Shown piece after piece: positions 12,001-12,614 of a stretch of 12,614 nt of DNA. A program made the position numbers and the translations under genes. Numbering within the stretch: position 1 is the first letter of the stretch; each line of letters begins with the position of its first letter. The notes beneath the pieces are model-generated. The model saw only the letters and a list, made by a program, of their open reading frames with translations. It did not search any database and was not told where the DNA came from. Location: positions 1 to 12,614 of the forward strand of contig PXDP01000054.1 of assembly GCA_003565035.1 (NCBI GenBank), in the 5' to 3' direction. Source of the stretch: PVC group bacterium (GTDB lineage Bacteria; Verrucomicrobiota; Kiritimatiellia; SS1-B-03-39; UBA6053).

Positions 12001-12613
12001 ACCGGAATTCAGCCGCTATTTAGGACCGGATGCCGCCCAGACGCTTCCGGCGGAAATCCGTCTGAATGTCGCATTTAATTCCGACACCTTCACCCTGCCG
12101 GCCCTGCGTCTGGACAGCTCCCTGCTGTTTGAGTCGATGACCGTCCGGGATCTGGCCCGCCTGCTGAACGAAGCCCTGGCACAGATCAGCACCCCGGACG
12201 GTCAGTTTGCCCGCCTGGATCATTTCATGGAATTTGTCGCGGTCAACGGCAACACGGAACTCATGCTCCGCAGCCGTCTGGACCGTCTGCAGGTGGTGGA
12301 CCGGACGGATGTTCTGCGGATTGTGGGCCGCGACGATGCTCCGGTTACCGGAAATCTGACCACGGATATGCACTTTACCGTGATCGTCGGGGAAGAGGGG
12401 CGTCCGGTGGATATTCACGTTCCCTTCACCCGGACACGGGCAAATCTGACCCTGGATATGCTGATTCAGGATATCAATGAAGCGATTGCCACGGCCACCT
12501 TCCATGACGGCACCTGGGCAAACCTTGGCAAGGTCGTTGAAGCCGTGCGCGATGGAAACCGGGTGGTGCTGCAGACCAAAGGAACGCTGCTGCAGATCAA
12601 CACCACGGCCGCC
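2..12613 (+). CDS. Giant RTX-repeat (hemolysin-type Ca-binding) secreted/surface protein, internal fragment open at both ends
   Basis: One frame is open across the entire window: 4,204 codons with no stop, and neither start nor terminator present. The protein has a beta-rich repeat zone (residues 1-1196), a linker domain (1197-1275), a long RTX zone (1276-3479) and a mixed C-terminal zone with hook IN-like domains (3480-4204). The RTX zone shows on the order of a hundred GGxGxDxUx nonapeptides, the Ca-binding signature of hemolysin-type beta-rolls. By family knowledge such proteins leave the cell unfolded, normally by type I secretion, and fold on extracellular calcium. I saw no Cys codon, and the protein is acidic and Gly/Asp/Asn-rich, which fits an extracellular product. 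No catalytic domain was recognised, so an adhesin, matrix or surface-layer role is inference. The signal for export and any anchor must lie outside the window. A database name would probably be just 'calcium-binding protein'. The frame is certain; the function is only broadly known. Confidence 0.96.
62..1036 (+). repeat. Pair of ~220-residue beta-rich repeat units (N-terminal zone)
   Basis: Two divergent copies of a long unit are visible in the protein. Anchor one is an E-G-S motif: LEGSF at 107 and IEGSI at 773. Anchor two is F-A-G-[IV]-G, at 272 and 914, followed by W. Anchor three is [VI]-G-[IV]-A-I-D-N then a hydrophobic strand, at 308 and 992. Corresponding anchors are 642-684 bases apart, i.e. 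214-228 residues. The strands alternate polar and hydrophobic residues, suggesting stacked beta structure. Similar FxGVG ... GVxIxN units occur, from memory, in other giant repeat proteins that also carry RTX domains; I cannot name a Pfam family. An earlier copy may lie upstream of the window. Confidence 0.7.
1037..1978 (+). other. Beta-rich segment of the giant protein, no family recognised
   Basis: Residues 346-659 continue the giant frame with alternating hydrophobic strands rich in V, I, L, F and A and few charged residues. Around 1337-1552 there is a compact stretch with LQGQAEFNLLDIATLDGAF and a Leu/Ala-rich strand series. At 1871 an isolated LEPLPVAG resembles the L-x-P...G anchor of the array that follows, but only 36 residues before its first clear copy, so it may be a partial unit. 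No signal peptide, membrane helix, metal site or catalytic motif is apparent. It probably forms further scaffold-like beta structure. Function unknown. Confidence 0.5.
1979..3589 (+). repeat. Degenerate L-G-P / N-T beta-repeat array, units of 101-119 residues
   Basis: Five copies share a start motif L-G-P-x4-G-x-(hydrophobic)3-x-(V/I/L)-N-T. They begin at 1979 (LGPVYIAGNLLFQVNTT), 2336 (LGPIEIGGSALVQINTG), about 2672 (variant, GIGGRIKLQLNTT), 3026 (LGPFNAQGVFTLTVNTS) and 3329 (LGPFVLYGGVRLNFT). Spacings are 357, 336, 354 and 303 bases, all whole codons. Within copies a strand like xxFxLxVxGxVxI and a D-G-x-G-L turn recur. A last VGPVTLRG at about 3524 ends the array, followed by a Trp/Pro-rich turn. 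The copies are well diverged at the DNA level, so the duplications are old. The pattern implies a regular, elongated beta scaffold; the fold is not identified. Confidence 0.65.
3590..3826 (+). other. Linker domain leading into the RTX region
   Basis: Residues 1197-1275 open with GSTLILNTGTRAHLR, then an N-E-E-F strand, a G-K-T-V-V-R-A-M-G hairpin, F-S-G-I-x-x-I-V and a first Asp-rich turn G-D-G-D-D. From memory, domains with this order (an L-x-L-N-x-G ... R start, a D-E-x-F strand, a Y/F-x-G-V strand, and a G-x-G-x-D-x-I exit) often come just before RTX repeats in giant bacterial proteins. It likely forms the N-terminal cap of the beta-roll. It also marks the change from the hydrophobic scaffold repeats to the Ca-binding repeats. 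Confidence 0.55.
3827..4396 (+). repeat. First uninterrupted RTX nonapeptide block
   Basis: Residues 1276-1465 consist of consecutive nine-residue units of the hemolysin-type Ca-binding pattern GGxGxDxUx, where U is a large hydrophobic residue. The first units (GGENVIIYAG onward) are degenerate and have T or S instead of Asp. Canonical units such as GGFGNDILH and GGTGNDLIH follow from about 4048. In many units Asn replaces the calcium-coordinating Asp at position six (G-N-N, G-D-N). In known structures two nonapeptides make one turn of the right-handed beta-roll and Ca sits between turns. This block therefore should give a roll of about ten turns with some sites weakened. Confidence 0.92.
4100..4396 (+). 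repeat. 36-residue (108-bp) second-order repeat of four nonapeptides
   Basis: Within the first RTX block the nonapeptides fall into groups of four that begin with G-T-A-G-N-N: at 4100, 4208 and 4316, exactly 108 bases apart. Each full group reads unit 1 GTAGNNxIx, unit 2 GNxGDNxxR, unit 3 GGTGxDxIx and unit 4 GGxGxxxIx. The third group is shorter and ends at the G-D-R-G cap at 4397. Units 1 and 2 have Asn at the position of the Ca-binding Asp, while unit 3 keeps Asp, so two beta-roll turns repeat as a pair. The constant spacing and shared side chains point to duplication of a 108-bp block. Confidence 0.85.
4397..7390 (+). repeat. RTX super-repeat array I: nonapeptides plus G-D-N-G cap and hairpin (17 modules)
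   Basis: Residues 1466-2463 are built of modules mostly of 51-71 residues. Each has three to five RTX nonapeptides, then a cap of the type [FIL]-G-D-[NH]-G-x-[VI], then a hairpin of 20-30 residues ending in S-T-D-P-x-x-G-G-x-D-x-I. Caps begin at 4397, 4553, 4706, 4874, 5051, 5222, 5399, 5573, 5744 (L-D-N-G), 5921, 6077, 6266, 6467, 6653, 6833, 7043 (G-A-N-A) and 7247. Spacing is 153-210 bases. The nonapeptides are the Ca-binding beta-roll signature; the cap and hairpin seem to interrupt the roll at regular intervals. Similar 'GDNG...STDP' modules are familiar from other giant RTX proteins. Confidence 0.88.
7391..7645 (+). other. 85-residue non-RTX domain inserted in an RTX module
   Basis: Residues 2464-2548 contain no nonapeptide. 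They read as a small beta barrel-like domain: a YKVEAGVLTFTAPGHGMTVG core, a V-V-W-V-D-F strand, a G-L-F-E-I-V-A-V strand and an N-G-N-V-L-T-L-A-V-P strand. The G-H-G-[ML]-x-V-G turn followed by G-x-[FY]-x-[IV]-x-x-V is a motif I associate with small SH3-like or tail-associated domains in bacterial and phage structural proteins, but I cannot name the family. It sits between a GGSGG nonapeptide and a GGDIISGG restart. The spacing between caps 7247 and 7691 is 444 bases, about 255 more than a normal module, which equals the insert length. Confidence 0.65.
7646..9064 (+). repeat. RTX super-repeat array II: capped modules continuing after the insert
   Basis: Residues 2549-3021 resume the same modular plan. 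Caps begin at 7691 (LGDGAYI), 7880 (FGDWAFI), 8093 (GGDMLFF), 8270 (FGDHGAV), 8561 (FGDSGYV) and 8855 (LGDNGQV). The last two modules are longer (291 and 294 bases) because of extra sequence: a linker with LEGRTVTVDENGYVTREGG near 8429-8485, and an extended hairpin with TREYTLELETRIFVGYG around 8615-8670. After the last cap come seven clean nonapeptides, GGAGDDILM to GGDDILWGG, the most canonical Ca-binding run in the window. Asp density there suggests strong calcium binding. Confidence 0.88.
9065..9241 (+). other. 59-residue linker between RTX blocks
   Basis: Residues 3022-3080 break the nonapeptides after WGG and hold a charged, Pro-containing stretch (LEGETLEDKFELPPNW, then YPTGYQPPLITARVLNGQ) with two Trp and several Glu residues. 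It has no repeat partner in the window and matches no domain I know. RTX repeats restart at GNNVLRGG. It may be a flexible connector or a long loop leaving the beta-roll. Confidence 0.5.
9242..9421 (+). repeat. Short RTX block of about six nonapeptides
   Basis: Residues 3081-3140 show GGFGNDILF, GGGGNSDLD, GGPGNDYID, TGAGTNIVT and GGGGDDVIR in succession, then a G-D-N-G-S-V cap and Q-G-D. These are hemolysin-type Ca-binding units with one Asn/Ser-substituted turn in the middle. The block links two non-RTX segments and likely forms about three beta-roll turns. Confidence 0.85.
9422..10108 (+). other. 229-residue non-RTX region with one RTX islet
   Basis: Residues 3141-3369 hold aromatic-rich beta sequence unlike the rest of the RTX zone: Y/F/W are frequent (for example FEYFIFRGFYTGRD, NYAYTWFKFVGG, YGWDIYFYDRG, FHSYAYYRG). 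A single islet YGGMGDDRI at 9551 recalls RTX. The stretch from about 9600 to 9900 (VLTFQNYTTVELTLNG ... VTVDFDRAL ... WIGIEVG) looks like a compact beta-sandwich domain and may be a carbohydrate- or surface-binding module, but this is only inference from aromatic content. No known family was recognised. RTX resumes at GTELRGGTGND. Confidence 0.5.
10109..10435 (+). repeat. RTX block with terminal GGxGxD run
   Basis: Residues 3370-3478 begin with GGTGNDFIYG, are interrupted by a short Pro/Asn loop (10210-10270), and finish with a highly canonical run: GGPGDDVLH, GGGGDDILW, GGGGSDWLE, GGDGLDTLY and GGAGIDILV. The last units (G-L-D-T-L-Y, then G-I-D-I-L) are the typical end of a hemolysin-type beta-roll, where hydrophobic residues replace Asn before Asp. 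The main RTX zone of the protein seems to close here. Confidence 0.9.
10436..11158 (+). other. 241-residue C-terminal-zone segment including first hook IN-like domain
   Basis: Residues 3479-3719 begin with a strand-rich stretch ending in IEGTNLNDFIIISG (10538-10579), a GTxxND motif typical of the border between RTX and other domains. A domain at 10640-10831 follows: FRLSLRYNEDD strands, then a helix-like ELVDYINNEVLAES and IEVILRGQTLAFL. This order matches the IN-like domains near the end of the window. After it come L-S-L-T-E-L and a charged segment with NWDNEEDLPIEFVRHGDAPP before RTX restarts. No catalytic motif is visible. Confidence 0.5.
11159..11476 (+). repeat. Last RTX block in the window
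   Basis: Residues 3720-3825 carry GGGGDDILG, GGPGNDILF, GSNGRDQIF, GGFGSDIIY, GFGGDDQLW, GGQGNDDII and GGKGENFLF, with two non-RTX interruptions (LDVSGLTERSRDW, and a Pro/Gly loop at about 11376-11405). It is separated from the main RTX zone by about 720 bases. It appears to be an independent small beta-roll of about four turns. Confidence 0.88.
11477..11662 (+). other. Linker before the IN-like domain array
   Basis: Residues 3826-3887 contain a Pro/Asn/Ser-rich start, then FVDGESLLILPTPSELHLP and LTVTNFVSGADTVRLIG. These last strands resemble those that precede repeated modules in the array that follows. No nonapeptides are present. No family was recognised. Confidence 0.4.
11663..12613 (+). 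repeat. Three tandem ~100-residue domains resembling the flagellin/hook IN motif (last one cut by window end)
   Basis: Three divergent copies follow one another: 11663-11917, 12041-12322 and 12350 to the window end. Each starts with an F/L-x-V strand pair (ARFAILVGGNAVPVEVLV, EIRLNVAFNSDTFTLPAL, HFTVIVGEEGRPVDIHV). An amphipathic helix-like motif follows (IAQLLQVIRDAL, VRDLARLLNEAL, LDMLIQDINEAI). Each ends in G-N-R-L-T-F or equivalent strands (GNTELMLRS, GNRVVLQTKG). The motif hydrophobic-x-D-L-x-x-x-I-N-x-A-L is the signature of the flagellin hook IN repeat. The central helix positions are 11792, 12164 and 12473, so spacing is 124 and 103 residues. A fourth, more remote copy is at 10640-10831. 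Similar domains occur in other giant RTX proteins. The role is probably structural. Confidence 0.6.
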
Positions 12614-12614
12614 A

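Overview
The whole window lies inside a single protein-coding gene. Reading the + strand in the frame that starts at base 2, I translated from end to end (4,204 codons, bases 2 to 12613) and met no stop codon. Neither the true start nor the stop is in the window, so the gene is longer than 12.6 kb. No RNA gene, promoter, terminator, insertion sequence or CRISPR array is visible, and no stretch is non-coding. The long open frames on the minus strand are shadows of this gene.

The product is a giant, acidic, Gly/Asp/Asn-rich protein in which I saw no cysteine. It is built almost entirely of beta-type repeats. Three zones follow one another. (1) Bases 2-3589: amphipathic beta-rich repeats, first a pair of units about 220 residues long, then a poorly conserved middle, then a degenerate array of units of 101-119 residues marked by L-G-P and N-T motifs. 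(2) A linker domain (3590-3826) leads into a very long RTX region (3827 to about 10435) of hemolysin-type Ca-binding nonapeptides (GGxGxDxUx). Inside it is a higher-order repeat: about 23 modules, mostly 51-71 residues each, in which three to five nonapeptides end in a G-D-N/H-G cap followed by a hairpin ending in S-T-D-P-x-x-G-G. Non-RTX pieces interrupt it at 7391-7645, 9065-9241 and 9422-10108. (3) Bases 10436-12613: a mixed C-terminal zone with one more short RTX block (11159-11476) and four copies of a domain of about 100 residues that resembles the flagellin/hook 'IN' motif.

RTX beta-rolls of this kind are known to bind Ca2+ outside the cell and to fold after secretion, usually through a type I (ABC transporter/membrane fusion protein/TolC) system. 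The likely role is therefore a giant secreted or surface-attached adhesin or matrix protein of a Gram-negative bacterium. The combination of domains and the G+C content (upper fifties per cent by eye) recall giant proteins of the Planctomycetota/Verrucomicrobiota/Kiritimatiellota/Lentisphaerota group or Omnitrophota, but taxonomy cannot be settled from this window. No enzymatic domain was recognised.
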